64,000 nucleotides of DNA from the NCBI GenBank assembly GCA_023266355.1, contig JAHFQM010000001.1, positions 518,115 through 582,114 on the forward strand, written 5' to 3'. Positions 25,607 through 34,700 of this stretch are shown piece by piece; the first letter of the stretch is position 1, and each line of letters opens with the position of its first letter. A model generated the notes under the pieces. That model worked only from the letters and a program-made list of their open reading frames with translations. It ran no database searches and was not told where the DNA came from. Source of the stretch: Aquabacterium sp. GTDB taxonomy: Bacteria; Pseudomonadota; Gammaproteobacteria; Burkholderiales; Burkholderiaceae_C. A program made the position numbers and the translations under genes.

Positions 25607-26680
25607 ATGAACGCGACCCCGCACGACTTCATCCCGCAGGTCACCGACCTGCACGACCTGGCCCTGGCCGCGCGCCTGCAGCACCTCATCGACCACAAGA
25701 CCAAGCCTTTGGGCGCGCTGGGCCGCATCGAGGGCCTGGCCCGCCAGATCGGCCTGATCCTGGGCAGCGAGCGGCCGGTGCTGCAGCAGCCGCAGATGGT
25801 GGTGTTCGCGGGCGACCATGGCCTGGCCGCGCGCGGCGTGTCGGCCTTCCCGGCGGAAGTGACGGCGCAGATGGTGGCCAACTTCCTGGGCGGTGGCGCG
25901 GCGGTCAGCGTGCTGGCGCGCCAGCATGGCCTGGCGTTGACCGTGGTGGACGCCGGTGTGGCCAGCGCGCTGCCGGCGCACCCGGGCCTGGTCGATGCCA
26001 AGGTGGCGCCCGGCACGGCCGATTGCAGCCAGGGCCCCGCCATGAGCGCAGCCCAATGTGAGCAGGCCCTGCGTGCCGGCGCCGACGTGGTCCGTGCTTT
26101 GCCGGGCAATGCCTTGCTGCTGGGCGAGATGGGCATTGGCAACACGTCCAGCGCCGCGCTCCTGATGGCGCGCCTGAGCGGCCGGCCGCTCACCGACTGC
26201 GTGGGCCGGGGCACGGGCCTGGACCGCACGGGCCTGGAGCGCAAGCTCACCGTGCTGCAAGAAGTGCTGCAGCGCCATGCCGATGTGCGCGAGCCGCTGG
26301 CCGTGCTGGCCGCCTTCGGGGGTTTCGAGATCGCGATGATGGTGGGCGCCACCCTGCAGGCCGCGGCCGAGCGCCGCGTCATCGTGGTCGATGGCTTCAT
26401 CGTCAGCAGCGCCGTGCTGGTGGCCCAGGCCTTGCAGCCGCAGGTGCTGCAGCGCTGCGTGTTCTCCCACCAGTCGGATGAAAGCGGCCACGCGCGCATG
26501 CTGGCGCACCTGGGCGCCGAGGCCGTGCTCAAGCTGGACCTGCGCCTGGGCGAAGGCTCGGGCGCGGCCCTGGCCTGGCCCCTGCTGGTGTCGGCCTGCC
26601 ACATCCTGTGCGACATGGCCAGCTTCGAGGCCGCCGGGGTCAGCACTGCCGGGGTCAGCACCGCCGAGCCGCGGGCATGA
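25607..26680 (+). CDS. cobT: Nicotinate-nucleotide--dimethylbenzimidazole phosphoribosyltransferase
   Basis: Makes alpha-ribazole phosphate, the activated lower ligand of cobalamin. 357 residues; DHKTKPLGALGRIEGLARQI and VFAGDHGLAARGVSAFP near the N-terminus and GEMGIGNTSSAALLMARL centrally are strong family signatures. GTG 25595 is an alternative start immediately after the cobO stop. The extreme C-terminus carries an exact 15-base tandem duplication (26633-26662) encoding AGVST twice. Confidence 0.94.
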   Translation: MNATPHDFIPQVTDLHDLALAARLQHLIDHKTKPLGALGRIEGLARQIGLILGSERPVLQQPQMVVFAGDHGLAARGVSAFPAEVTAQMVANFLGGGAAVSVLARQHGLALTVVDAGVASALPAHPGLVDAKVAPGTADCSQGPAMSAAQCEQALRAGADVVRALPGNALLLGEMGIGNTSSAALLMARLSGRPLTDCVGRGTGLDRTGLERKLTVLQEVLQRHADVREPLAVLAAFGGFEIAMMVGATLQAAAERRVIVVDGFIVSSAVLVAQALQPQVLQRCVFSHQSDESGHARMLAHLGAEAVLKLDLRLGEGSGAALAWPLLVSACHILCDMASFEAAGVSTAGVSTAEPRA

Positions 26681-26710
26681 GCGCTGGCAGGCCGCAGGCA
26701 TGATGCGCGC

Positions 26711-27616
26711 ATGACGAGCCCGATCACCCGACCGCTGCACGCCGTTCGCCACGCACTCAGCCACGAACTGCGCCTGTTCTTCGTCGCCCTGCAGTTCCTC
26801 ACCCGCGTGCCCGTGCCCGCCTGGGTGGGCTGGCAGCCACAGTGGTTGCAAACCTGCCTGCGCCATTTCCCCCTCGTCGGCGCCGGGGTCGGCCTGTGGG
26901 GCGCGCTGGTGCTGGCCCTGGCCGCGCAGTGGTGGCCACCGGCCGTGGCCGTGGGCCTGTCCATGGCGGCGACCGTCTGGCTGACCGGCGCCTTCCACGA
27001 AGACGGCTGGGCCGACACCTGCGACGCCCTGGGCGGCCACGTCGGCCGCGAGCGGGCGTTGACCATCATGAAGGACTCGCGCATCGGCGCCTATGGCGCC
27101 ATCGGCCTCGTGCTGATGCTGGGCCTCAAGGCCACCGTGCTGGCCTCGCTGGCCACGCCGCGCCTGCAAGAGCTCAACAGCGCCGAGACCAGCCACGTCC
27201 GCGAGGTGCTGCTGGCCTGGACGGCGATGGCCCTGGTGTGGTGCCACGCGCTGTCGCGCCTGGTGCCGGTGGTGCTGATCCGCCTGCTGCCCTATGCGGG
27301 CGATGCCGACCACGCCAAGGCCAAGCCCCTGGCCATGCAGGTCACCGGCGCGCAGGTGCTGGCGGCCGCGGGGCTCACCGCGCTGGTGGCGGGGGCGATG
27401 TGCTTGTGCCTGGCCCAGGCCGGCTGGCCCACGGGCACCCTCATGACGGCCTTCGGGCAGACGCTGGTGGCCGCCTTGATCGGGGGCGTGTTCTGCCACC
27501 GCTGGTTCCAGCGCCGCCTGGGCGGCTTCACCGGCGACGCCCTGGGCGCCAGCCAGCAGCTCTGCGAGCTCATGGCCTTGCTGGCGTGGTTGAGCGTGAT
27601 CCATCCCGTGCCATGA
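26711..27616 (+). CDS. cobS: Adenosylcobinamide-GDP ribazoletransferase (cobalamin synthase)
   Basis: Inner-membrane enzyme that joins AdoCbi-GDP to alpha-ribazole (phosphate), the last step of nucleotide-loop assembly. 301 residues, about seven membrane segments. The N-terminal FFVALQFLTRVPVP and the acidic catalytic motif FHEDGWADTCDALGG are clear. Its stop overlaps the cobC start (ATGA). Confidence 0.94.
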   Translation: MTSPITRPLHAVRHALSHELRLFFVALQFLTRVPVPAWVGWQPQWLQTCLRHFPLVGAGVGLWGALVLALAAQWWPPAVAVGLSMAATVWLTGAFHEDGWADTCDALGGHVGRERALTIMKDSRIGAYGAIGLVLMLGLKATVLASLATPRLQELNSAETSHVREVLLAWTAMALVWCHALSRLVPVVLIRLLPYAGDADHAKAKPLAMQVTGAQVLAAAGLTALVAGAMCLCLAQAGWPTGTLMTAFGQTLVAALIGGVFCHRWFQRRLGGFTGDALGASQQLCELMALLAWLSVIHPVP

Positions 27617-28224
27617 CGGCTGGCTCCGCTGCCGAGGTGTGCGCCTGGCGCCACCCGCGCCCGCGTGACGTGGCCGGGCGCTGCATTGGCCGCACCGACG
27701 TGGCCGTGGACCCGCGCAAGGCCCGTCGCCTGGCGCGGCGCATCCACCGCGAGGCGCTGCGCGAGGTGGCGCATGGGCAGGCGGCACCCGGCCTGATCGC
27801 ACCCGGCCTGATCGCACAGGTTCAGCCGGCGCCCCGCGTGGTCTGCTGCTCGCCCTTGCGCCGTTGCCGCGACGTGGCCCGCCACCTGCGCCGCCTGGGC
27901 TGGCGCGTGGTGGTCGATGCCGCCTTGCTGGAGGCCAGCTTTGGCCATTGGGACGGCCAGGCCTGGGCCGACATCCCGCGCCACGAGGTCGATGCCTGGG
28001 TGGCCGATTTCGCCGACCACGCCCCTGGCGGTGGCGAGCCGCTGCGCCAGGTGCTGGCGCGTGCCGCCGCCTGGGCGCCCCCGGTGCCGGGTGCCACGGT
28101 CGTGGCCCACGCGGGTTGGATGCTGGCGCGCCAGTGGTGGCGCCAGCACGGCACCACGGCCATCCCCAGCGCCGGGCAATGGCCCGCGCCGCCCCCCTAT
28201 GGCAGCCGCTGGCGCGGGCTGTGA
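27613..28224 (+). CDS. cobC: Alpha-ribazole phosphatase, histidine phosphatase family
   Basis: Removes the phosphate left on the lower-ligand nucleotide. 203 residues. The phosphohistidine motif reads WRHPRP (RHP instead of RHG, common in betaproteobacterial CobC), followed by GRCIGRTDVAVDPRKARRLA; the second histidine is in VVAHAGWM and the acid in LLEASFGHWDGQ. An exact 15-base tandem duplication (27785-27814) encodes APGLI twice between the RHP domain and the CCSPLRRCRD arm, in a loop. Last gene of the B12 cluster. Confidence 0.88.
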   Translation: MTAGSAAEVCAWRHPRPRDVAGRCIGRTDVAVDPRKARRLARRIHREALREVAHGQAAPGLIAPGLIAQVQPAPRVVCCSPLRRCRDVARHLRRLGWRVVVDAALLEASFGHWDGQAWADIPRHEVDAWVADFADHAPGGGEPLRQVLARAAAWAPPVPGATVVAHAGWMLARQWWRQHGTTAIPSAGQWPAPPPYGSRWRGL

Positions 28225-28236
28225 CCCTGAGCCCAT

Positions 28237-28593
28237 TGCGCTGCGAGCGGCAGCGACCGAGCGCTGGGCTGCAGTGACGCAGCGCTGAGCCCCATCGCCC
28301 GAGCGTTGAGCTGCAGCGACGGAGCTCTGAACTGCAGCGTCCGAGCTCCGAACTGCATCCGTGCACCTATTGGGTGCGCGCGCCGAGCTCGGAGCGCCAC
28401 ACGCCGAGCTCCGAACTCCGTGCATGAACCTTTTTGGTGCGTGTGCCGAGCTTGGATCTCCGCGCACCGAGCTCCAAGCTGCACACGCCGAGCTCTGAGC
28501 TCGGACGGAGAACCCAAAAGGTGCACACACCGAGCTCCGAGCTCGGCGTACACACCTGACAGGTGCATCGCCGAGGCAAAAAGCTCGGCGTGC
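28237..28593. repeat. 21-bp tandem repeat array, about 17 degenerate units
   Basis: The 382-bp gap between the convergent cobC and clsB stops is filled by units that keep an exact 21-base phase (starts 28258, 28279, 28300, 28321, 28342, 28363 and so on to 28552), with one base of slippage at the right end. Most units (type A) begin CGAGCTCCGAACTGCA or close variants built on the palindrome GAGCTC. Four units (28363, 28426, 28510, 28552) are type B, with an ACC...GGT inverted repeat such as CACCTGACAGGTG. Adjacent A motifs form perfect short hairpins, for example CCGAGCTC-T-GAGCTCGG at 28488-28504. The right end (28569-28590) is a CGCCGAG/CTCGGCG stem with an A-rich loop. I see no gene in it. 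Confidence 0.85.
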
Positions 28594-28606
28594 CCGGCAA
28601 ACAGGC

Positions 28607-30004
28607 TCAGTAGCGCCCCGTCACACCCGCCAGGCGCAGGTAGGTTTTCGCCACCCAGGCCACGAAGCCGCGGCGCCGGCGCGCCCACCAGCCGGGGCGG
28701 TGCCCATCGGGCGGCGGCGGCACCTCGCGGCTGAGGGCGAAGTCCTCGTTCAAGGAGGCCGACAGCGTGCGCACGAAGCCGCGGTCCTTGACGATCAGGT
28801 TGCCCTCCAGGTTCAGCACCAGCGAGAGCGGGTCCAGGTTGGACGAGCCCACCGTCGCCCACTCGTCGTCCACGCACAGCACCTTGGCGTGCAGGAAGGC
28901 GGGCTGGTACTCGAAGATGCGCACGCCGTGCCATTGCAGCTCGTGGTACAGCACCTGCGCGGCCAGGCCGGCAATCCGGTAGTCCAGCTTGCCCTGCAGC
29001 AGCAGGCGCACCTCCACCCCGCGCGAGGCCGCCGAGCGCAGCGCCAGGCGGATGGCGCGGTGCGGGTAGAAGTAGGGCGTGACGATGTCGATGCGCTGGC
29101 GCGCCTGCAGGATGGCCTGCAGCGAGGCCTGCTCGATGGTGCGGCGCTGGCGCAGGTTGTCGCGCATCACGAAGGCGCTGCGCATGGGCAGGTTCAGGTT
29201 CACCGCCTGGGCGATGTCCGACTGCTCCTCGGGCGACAGCCGCAGGCGGGCCTGGCGCAGCAGCTCCTGCAGGCGCTTCAGCAGGTTCGGGTCCTGCGCC
29301 CACTGGGTCAGGTCGTCGCGCCAGTCGCGGCCGAACTGCGCGCGCGTCCAGATGGCCTTGACCGTGTGCAGCATGGGCGTCACCACCGCGCCCTGTGCCT
29401 GCAGGGCGTAGTCCAGGCGCGGCTGCTCCGACCAGCCGTGGTGCAGGTCGTAGTGGTCGTCGATGAGGTTGATGCCACCGATGAAGGCATGGGCGCCATC
29501 CACCACGCAGAGCTTGAGGTGCATGCGCCGCCACTGGCCCGCGTCGAAAATGGCCGACAGGCCCTTCACCGGGCGGTACACGGCCAGTTGCACGCCGGCG
29601 GCGGCCATGTCCTTCCACAAGGCCTCGGGCGCCTCGCGCGAGCCCAGGCCGTCCACCACCAGGTGCACCTGCACGCCGCGGCGCGCCGCCCGCATCAGGG
29701 CCTGCAGCACGCCACCGCTCTGGCCCAGCGGCGAGACGATGTAGAGCGCCAGCCAGACGCTGTCCTGGGCCGCGTCGATGCGCTCGGTCAGGGCCGGGAA
29801 GAGGTCGCGCCCGCCTTGCAGCAGCCGCACCCGGTTGCCGCCGGTGAACACCGGCTTGCGCTGCGCGTACCAGGCCAGGCCGGCCAGGGCGTGGAAGTCG
29901 GCGGTGGCGCTTTCTGCGGCGTGATCAGTTGCGTGATCCGCTGCGTGATCTGCCGCCTGTCCAGCCTGAGCGCCAGCCTGACCGTCAGCATCTTGGCCCG
30001 GCAT
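28607..30004 (-). CDS. clsB: Cardiolipin synthase B-like phospholipase D family protein
   Basis: 465 residues, two phospholipase-D domains, making cardiolipin or a related phospholipid at the inner membrane. Both HKD motifs are intact: HLKLCVVDGAHAFIGGIN and HAKVLCVDDEWATVGSSNLD. The first 35 residues are a hydrophilic low-complexity stretch (repeated AADHATDH-like units from a short DNA repeat near 29916-29961) before WYAQRKPVFTGGNRV. There are no N-terminal membrane segments, as in ClsB rather than ClsA. ATG 30004 follows the stop of the endonuclease-like gene after one base, the same pairing as E. coli ybhP-clsB. Confidence 0.88.
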   Translation of the reverse strand: MPGQDADGQAGAQAGQAADHAADHATDHAAESATADFHALAGLAWYAQRKPVFTGGNRVRLLQGGRDLFPALTERIDAAQDSVWLALYIVSPLGQSGGVLQALMRAARRGVQVHLVVDGLGSREAPEALWKDMAAAGVQLAVYRPVKGLSAIFDAGQWRRMHLKLCVVDGAHAFIGGINLIDDHYDLHHGWSEQPRLDYALQAQGAVVTPMLHTVKAIWTRAQFGRDWRDDLTQWAQDPNLLKRLQELLRQARLRLSPEEQSDIAQAVNLNLPMRSAFVMRDNLRQRRTIEQASLQAILQARQRIDIVTPYFYPHRAIRLALRSAASRGVEVRLLLQGKLDYRIAGLAAQVLYHELQWHGVRIFEYQPAFLHAKVLCVDDEWATVGSSNLDPLSLVLNLEGNLIVKDRGFVRTLSASLNEDFALSREVPPPPDGHRPGWWARRRRGFVAWVAKTYLRLAGVTGRY

Positions 30005-30005
30005 C

Positions 30006-30818
30006 TCAGCCCACCCGCTCCAGCTCGACCACCAGCGGCAGGTGGTCCGACAGGCGCGCCCACGACGCACCGCGCGGCACCATCACCGACACGCAGCGCA
30101 GCCCGCGGGTGTAGACGCGGTCCAGCGAGAGCACGGGCACCAGCGAGGGGAAGGTGGCGACGCGGCTGTCGTCGGGCCCCAGGGCGCGCTGCAAGCCGGC
30201 GTCCTCCAGGATGCCATCGAGCTTTTCGTTCCAGTCGTTGAAGTCGCCGGCCACCACCACCGGCGCACCCGCCGGGATCTGGCTGCGCACCAGCTCGGCC
30301 AGGCGCTCGGCCTGGCGCGCCCGGCTGGCGTGGATCAGGCCCAGGTGCACGACCACCACGTGCACGGTGACGTCCTGCCAGTGCACGGGCACGTGCAGCA
30401 GGCCGCGCTGCTCGAAGCGGTGGTCGGACACATCGTGGTGGCCCACATCGCCCAGCGGCCAGCGCGCCAGCAGGGCGTTGCCATGCTCGCCGCCGCGCGT
30501 GACGGCGTTGGTGCGGTAGGCCACTTCGTAGCCCTCCGGCGCCAGGTAATCGGCCTGCGGCGAGGATGGCCAGCCCATGGGGCCGAACTGCGTGCGCGAG
30601 AAACGCCGCGACTCGGCCTCGTGGAAGTGGCGCACCTCCTGCAGGCAGACGATGTCGGCGTCCAGCGCCTCCACGGCCAGCCCGAGGTTGTGGATTTCCA
30701 GGCGCTTGGTCGGCCCCATGCCGCGCACGCCCTTGTGGATGTTGTAGGTCGCCACGCGCAGGCAGGACGAGCCCACCGTCGAGGGCGGCAGCAGGGAGGA
30801 CTGGAGCGGGTTCAGCAT
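30006..30818 (-). CDS. Endonuclease/exonuclease/phosphatase family protein (YbhP-like)
   Basis: 270 residues with the metal-dependent EEP fold: RVATYNIHKG, DIVCLQEVRH, VVAGDFNDWNE and the terminal LSDHLPLVVEL. Substrate is unknown; the constant association with clsB suggests a phosphodiester in lipid metabolism rather than DNA (inference). No signal peptide is evident. It sits between nudB (18 bases upstream) and clsB (one base downstream). Confidence 0.87.
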   Translation of the reverse strand: MLNPLQSSLLPPSTVGSSCLRVATYNIHKGVRGMGPTKRLEIHNLGLAVEALDADIVCLQEVRHFHEAESRRFSRTQFGPMGWPSSPQADYLAPEGYEVAYRTNAVTRGGEHGNALLARWPLGDVGHHDVSDHRFEQRGLLHVPVHWQDVTVHVVVVHLGLIHASRARQAERLAELVRSQIPAGAPVVVAGDFNDWNEKLDGILEDAGLQRALGPDDSRVATFPSLVPVLSLDRVYTRGLRCVSVMVPRGASWARLSDHLPLVVELERVG

Positions 30819-30836
30819 GGTTCGGTCCCCCCTGGT

Positions 30837-31322
30837 TCAAGTGCGCGCCTGGCGCTGACCCAGACGCTGGGGCAACTGCAGGATGGCCTCGGCGTTCGAC
30901 GGCGAAAAGCAGCGGTCGGCCGCGGCCTGCCAGGGCAGCCAGACGTGCTGGGTGTGCTCGCGCGGGGCCAGGGTGATGGGGGTGTCGCGGGGCACCGTCA
31001 GGCCGAAGACGCGCTCGGTGTTGTGCGTCACGCCGGGGGCGTAGCGGTGGCGCCAGACGGGGTAGATCTCGTAGATGTTTTCCAGGGCCCAGTCCTGCAG
31101 GGCGCCGTGGGGCACGTCGGGTGAGCCGACGGCGATGCCGGTTTCCTCGGCCACCTCGCGGATGGCGGTGAGGGCCCAGTCTTCGTCCAGCGTGTCCTTG
31201 GAGCCGGTCACGCTCTGCCAGAAGCCGGGTTGTTTGGCGCGCTCGATGAGCAGCACGTCGAGGTTGGGCGCGTGGATCACCACGAGCACGGATTGTGGGA
31301 TCTTGTGTTCGGGGGCAGACAT
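30837..31322 (-). CDS. nudB: Dihydroneopterin triphosphate diphosphatase, Nudix family
   Basis: 161-residue Nudix hydrolase that removes pyrophosphate from dihydroneopterin triphosphate in folate synthesis. GFWQSVTGSKDTLDE leads into the Nudix helix ALTAIREVAEETGI; the box is one residue longer than the canonical pattern, as commonly seen in betaproteobacterial NudB. In many Burkholderiales it directly follows aspS; here a metal-efflux operon lies between. First gene of the nudB-endonuclease-clsB unit. Confidence 0.88.
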   Translation of the reverse strand: MSAPEHKIPQSVLVVIHAPNLDVLLIERAKQPGFWQSVTGSKDTLDEDWALTAIREVAEETGIAVGSPDVPHGALQDWALENIYEIYPVWRHRYAPGVTHNTERVFGLTVPRDTPITLAPREHTQHVWLPWQAAADRCFSPSNAEAILQLPQRLGQRQART

Positions 31323-31348
31323 GCCGCCAGTGTGTCACGGCTGTGTGG

Positions 31349-31383
31349 CTGTGCCCCACGCCCCGTGAGAGGGTGGGGCACAG
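31349..31383. terminator. Strong 11-bp hairpin between the PII-like gene and nudB
   Basis: CTGTGCCCCAC (31349-31359) pairs perfectly with GTGGGGCACAG (31373-31383) around 13 bases. There is no T-run on either strand, so it may be a partial terminator, a processing site or an mRNA-stabilising stem at the end of the metal-efflux operon. Confidence 0.5.
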
Positions 31384-31403
31384 CGTCCGTCACAGGGACG
31401 GCA

Positions 31404-31730
31404 TCACAGGGTCGAGTGGTCCCGGATGCGGTGGATGGTGGCGATGTCCACCGTCCACACCAGGCCGTCGCCGATGGTGCCCGTGCTGCAGGCGCCGATG
31501 ATGGCCTCGCGGATGGGCTCGACCATGTCGTCGTCGGCCAGCACGCACACCATCAACTTGCCGGTGAAGTCGGTGAGTTCCTCCTTCACGGTGCGCTTGT
31601 CGATGGCGGCCGGGGCCGTGAAGCCCTCGGCCTTGAAGATCGTCACGCCGGGGAAGTTGGGGATGGCGCGCAGCGTCTCGCGCAGGCGGTCCAGGCGGCT
31701 GGGCCGCACGATGGCTCGGATTTCTTTCAT
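31404..31730 (-). CDS. PII-like regulatory protein of a metal-efflux operon
   Basis: 108 residues with the PII fold: MKEIRAIVRPSRLDRLRETL opens like GlnB, and LMVCVLADDDMVEPIREAII matches the core and C-terminal strand/loop, ending TIGDGLVWTVDIATIHRIRD. The T-loop tyrosine that is uridylylated in GlnB/GlnK is missing (the region reads KRTVKEELTDFTG), so classical nitrogen control is unlikely. PII homologues of this type are known to be encoded with heavy-metal RND pumps; their ligand is uncertain. GGAG lies 5 bases before the ATG. Last gene of the efflux operon, 21 bases after the pump. Confidence 0.85.
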   Translation of the reverse strand: MKEIRAIVRPSRLDRLRETLRAIPNFPGVTIFKAEGFTAPAAIDKRTVKEELTDFTGKLMVCVLADDDMVEPIREAIIGACSTGTIGDGLVWTVDIATIHRIRDHSTL

Positions 31731-31751
31731 GGGTTACTCCTTCTTCCAGGG

Positions 31752-34700
31752 TCAAGCCTCGGTGGGCTTCTCGTCGAACCAGCGGTACAGCGTGGGCAGC
31801 ACCACCAGGGTCAGCAGGGTCGAGGAAATCAGGCCGCCGATCACCACGATGGCCAGCGGACGCTGCACCTCGGAGCCCGGACCGGTGGCGAACAGGAAGG
31901 GCACCAGGCCCAGCAGGGCCACGGTGGCGGTCATCATCACCGGGCGGAAACGCTGCACGCAGCCTTCGCGCACGGCCTCCAGCACCTCCATGCCGTCTTC
32001 GCGCAGGCGGCGGATGCAGGTCACCAGCACCACGCCATTGAGCACCGCGATGCCCCACAGCGCGATGAAGCCCACCGATGCCGGCACGCTCAGGTACTCG
32101 CCCGTCAGGAACAGCCCGATGATGCCGCCCACCGAAGCGAAGGGCAGCACCAGGATGATCAGGCTGGCCAGCTTGACCGAGTTGAACAGCAGGAAGAGCA
32201 GGAAGAAGATGGCGACGATGGTCAGCGGCACGATCACCGACAGCGTCGCCATGGCGCGCTCCATGTTCTCGAACTGCCCGCCGTACTCGAAGTAGTAGCC
32301 ATCGGGCACCTTGACCTCCTGGTCGATGCGTTGCTGCACCTCGGCCACGAAGCCGGCCAGGTCGCGGCCTTCCACGTTGGCGCCCACCACCACGCGCCGC
32401 TTGCCGCTTTCACGGCTGATCTGCGCGGGGCCGTCCACCAGCTTGATCGTGGCCACCGAGGACAGCGGCACTTGCCCGCCACCCGGTGCCGACAGCAGGG
32501 TGTTGCCAATGGCCTCGGCCGACTGGCGCACCTTGGCCGGGAAGCGCACCACCACGCTGTAGCGGCGCTCGCCCTCGTAGAGCGTGGTCACGTCCTTGCC
32601 ACCGATCGCGGTTTCGATCAGCGCCTGCACGTCGGCCACGTTCAGGCCGTGTCGGGCGATGGCCTGGCGGTCGATGTCCACCGTCAGTGCCTGCTGGCCC
32701 GACAGCCGCTCGATGCGGATGTCGCGGCTGCCCTCCACGCCCTTGAGCAGGCGCGCGATCTGCTCGGACACGCGCTTGAGCTCCTCCAGCTCGTCGCCGA
32801 AGACCTTGATGGCCACCTGCGAGCGCACGCCCGTCACCATCTCGTCGACGCGCTCAGAGATCGGCTGGGACAGCACGATCTGCACGCCGGGGATGGTGGA
32901 CAGGCGCTGGCGGATGTCCTCGTCCACCTCGTCCTGGCTGCGGCCCGACTTCGGGTCCAGCAGCACGATGGGGTCGGACTCGTTGGGGCCGGCCGGGTCG
33001 GCTGGCGACTCGCCGCGGCCCAGCTTGGACACCACCATGCTCACCCCGGGCACTTCCGAGATGGTCTTCATCGCCGCCATTTCCATGCGGATCGACTCGT
33101 CCAGCGAGATGCTGGGCACGCGGTTGATCTGCGGCGTCAGCGCACCTTCTTTCATCGTCGGCATGAAGGACTTGCCCAGCAGCGGGAACAGCGCCAGAGA
33201 GCCCAGCAGCAGCGCCACCGAGGCCGTCATGGTGATGCGGTGCGAGCGCGTCGCGCCGTCCAGCAGCGTCAGGTAGTGGCGCTTGAGGAAGGCAATCAGC
33301 TTGGTGTCGTGGTCCGAGCCGCCCTTGAGGAAGTAGGAGCACAGCACCGGCGACAGGAACAGCGACACCGCCAGCGACACGGCCAGCGCGATGGCGATGG
33401 TCAGCGCCAGCGGCGCGAACATCTTGCCCTCGATGCCTTGCAGCGTCATCAGCGGCAGGAACACCAGGATGATGATGGCGATGCCGAAGATCGTAGGCGT
33501 GGCCACCTCGGTGGTGGCGGCCAGCACCGTGCGCACGCGGGCGCCCATGCTGTCGCCGGCCTGGCCGAGCTTGTGATAGACGTTCTCCACCACCACCACG
33601 GTCGCGTCCACCATCAGGCCGATGGCGATCGCCAGGCCCCCCAGCGACATCAGGTTGGCCGAGATGCCGTAGTGGTTCATCATGATGAAGGTGGTCAGCG
33701 GCGCGATGATCAGCGTCGCCACCACGATCAGGCTGGAGCGCACGTCGCCCAGGAAGATGAACAGCACCACCACCACCAGGAAGATGCCCTCGATCAGCAC
33801 CTTGCCCACCGTCCACAGGGCCGAATCGACCAGGTCGGTGCGGTCGTAGTAAGGCACGATCTGCAGGCCATCGGGCAGCATGCCCTTGGTGTTGATCTCG
33901 GCCACGCGCTCCTTCACGCGGGTGACGATCTCCTTGGCATTGCCGGCGCGCATCATCAGCACGATGCCCGAGACGCCCTCGGTGTAGCCGCCCTTGATGA
34001 TGGCGCCCTGGCGCACCTCGCTGCCCACTTCCACCTGGGCCACGTCCTTGACGAACACCGGCACGCCGGCGTCTTCCTTGACGACGATGTTGCCGATGTC
34101 CTCCAGGGTGCGGATCAGGCCCACGCCGCGGATCAGGTACTGCTCCGTGACCTGGGGCAGGATGCCGCCGCTGGTGTTGGCGTTGTTCGAGGCAATCGCC
34201 TGCACCACCTGCTGCACCGACAGGCCGTAGTGGCGCAGCCGGCTCGGGTCCACCAGCGCCTGGTACTGCTTGACGTAGCCGCCTTGCGAGTTGATTTCGG
34301 CCACGCCGGGGATCGAGCGCAACAGCGGTCGCACCACCCAGTCCTGCACGGTGCGGCGCTCGGCCAGCTCCGTCGGGGTCAGGGCGCGCTTGCCGTCATC
34401 GGGCTTTTCCAACGTGTATTGGTAGACCTCGCCCAGGCCCGTGGAGACAGGGCCCAGCACCGGCGTGATGCCGGCCGGCATGCGCGGCGTGACCTCGATG
34501 AGCCGCTCGGTGACGAGCTGGCGCGCGAAGTACACATCGGTCGCATCGGTGAACACCAGCGTGATGATGGACAGCCCGCTCTTGTTGAGCGAGCGCATCT
34601 CGACCACACCGGGCAGGCCCGTCATGGCGATTTCCAGCGGCACGGTGACGAAACGCTCGATCTCTTCCGGCGAGCGGCCGGGCGCCTCGGTGGCGATCTG

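Noticed and set aside
24161-28366. Open frame of 1401 codons on the minus strand across btuD to cobC
   Set aside because: It runs antisense to five clear B12 genes and starts inside the 21-bp array; no recognisable domain.
28237-28593. CRISPR array
   Set aside because: Units are contiguous 21-mers without constant repeats plus unique spacers, and no cas genes are nearby.
28306-28600. Heptad-repeat proteins encoded by the 21-bp array
   Set aside because: All frames look equally repetitive because 21 is a multiple of three; the frames lack ribosome sites, and most merely extend into reverse frames of neighbouring genes.
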